Assembly: GCA_964472465.1 (NCBI GenBank) | Contig: CAYYLW010000167.1 | Coordinates: forward strand, 1 to 5,296 | Length of the DNA stretch: 5,296 nucleotides | Reading direction: 5' to 3' | Source: JAAYCI01 sp964472465 | Lineage (GTDB): Bacteria; Bacillota; Clostridia; Oscillospirales; Ruminococcaceae | Shown: piece after piece, positions 5,253-5,296 of the stretch | Layout of the letters: every line of letters starts with the position of its first letter | How positions within the stretch are numbered: position 1 is the stretch's first letter | Program-made: the position numbers and the translations under genes | Notes under the pieces: generated by a model | What the model was told of the DNA's origin: nothing | Databases searched by the model: none | Seen by the model: only the letters and a program-made list of their open reading frames with translations

Positions 5253-5296
5253 TCAGCCCATCAGAAAATAGAGGGTGTATTCGCCGCCGCCGGTGG
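5253..5296 (-). CDS. C-terminal end of an unidentified upstream gene (partial)
   Basis: One minus-strand frame enters from the window edge and stops at TGA (5255-5253), ending TGGGEYTLYFLMG. The residue mix looks like a natural protein end, and the terminator begins 25 nt downstream, as expected at a gene's end. Another frame stops nearby with a less protein-like sequence, and the adhesin frame is also open here. Thirteen residues are too few to name a family. Confidence 0.5.
   Translation of the reverse strand, partial: TGGGEYTLYFLMG

Noticed and set aside
1..5296. CRISPR array, tRNA, rRNA or insertion sequence
   Set aside because: No regularly spaced DNA repeats, cloverleaf-like segment, rRNA-like stretch or transposase motif was seen. 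The only repeats are diverged protein domains.

Overview
The window looks like accessory DNA from a low-to-mid GC, Gram-positive gut-type Clostridia (Bacillota). I infer this from AG-rich Shine-Dalgarno sites, GTG starts, U-tailed hairpin terminators, and a sortase-anchored surface protein built from SpaA/Cna-B repeats. No integrase, relaxase, sortase or RNA gene is visible, so placement in an integrative conjugative element is only an inference. It rests on knowing that Tn1549/CTn-type elements often carry one giant Cna-B surface protein.

All supported genes read on the minus strand, so transcription runs from high to low coordinates. At the right edge is the last stretch of an unidentified gene (5253-5296), followed by a strong hairpin terminator (5199-5227). 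Only 35 nt later starts a 1320-residue secreted adhesin (1201-5163). Its order is signal peptide, thioester-type N-terminal domain, Ig-like spacer domain, nine SpaA/Cna-B-like domains, proline linker, YPQTG sorting signal with a membrane helix and basic tail. A 29-residue membrane microprotein (1107-1196) follows after 4 nt, and its ribosome binding site lies inside the end of the adhesin gene, so the two are probably translated together. A GNRA-capped hairpin without a U-tract (1067-1088) follows.

A separate unit then begins with a good sigma-A-like promoter (1010-1038). It drives a complete class II Fic-domain AMP-transferase-type gene (167-961), closed by a near-perfect terminator (109-148). 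The left 108 bases hold a weak promoter candidate, a ribosome binding site with an 11-codon reading frame, and a large AT-rich dyad (9-49) that could be the leader of a gene lying outside the window.

The most notable points are these. The adhesin keeps the thioester cysteine, but the expected glutamine is arginine, one base change away. Its second Cna-B domain lacks the bond-forming asparagine and ends in an internal PQTG motif resembling the C-terminal sorting motif, which suggests an ancient fusion. The microprotein mimics a sorting-signal tail without the sorting motif. A terminator sits in the adhesin leader, where no promoter fits downstream of it. No complete novel multi-gene system is visible.
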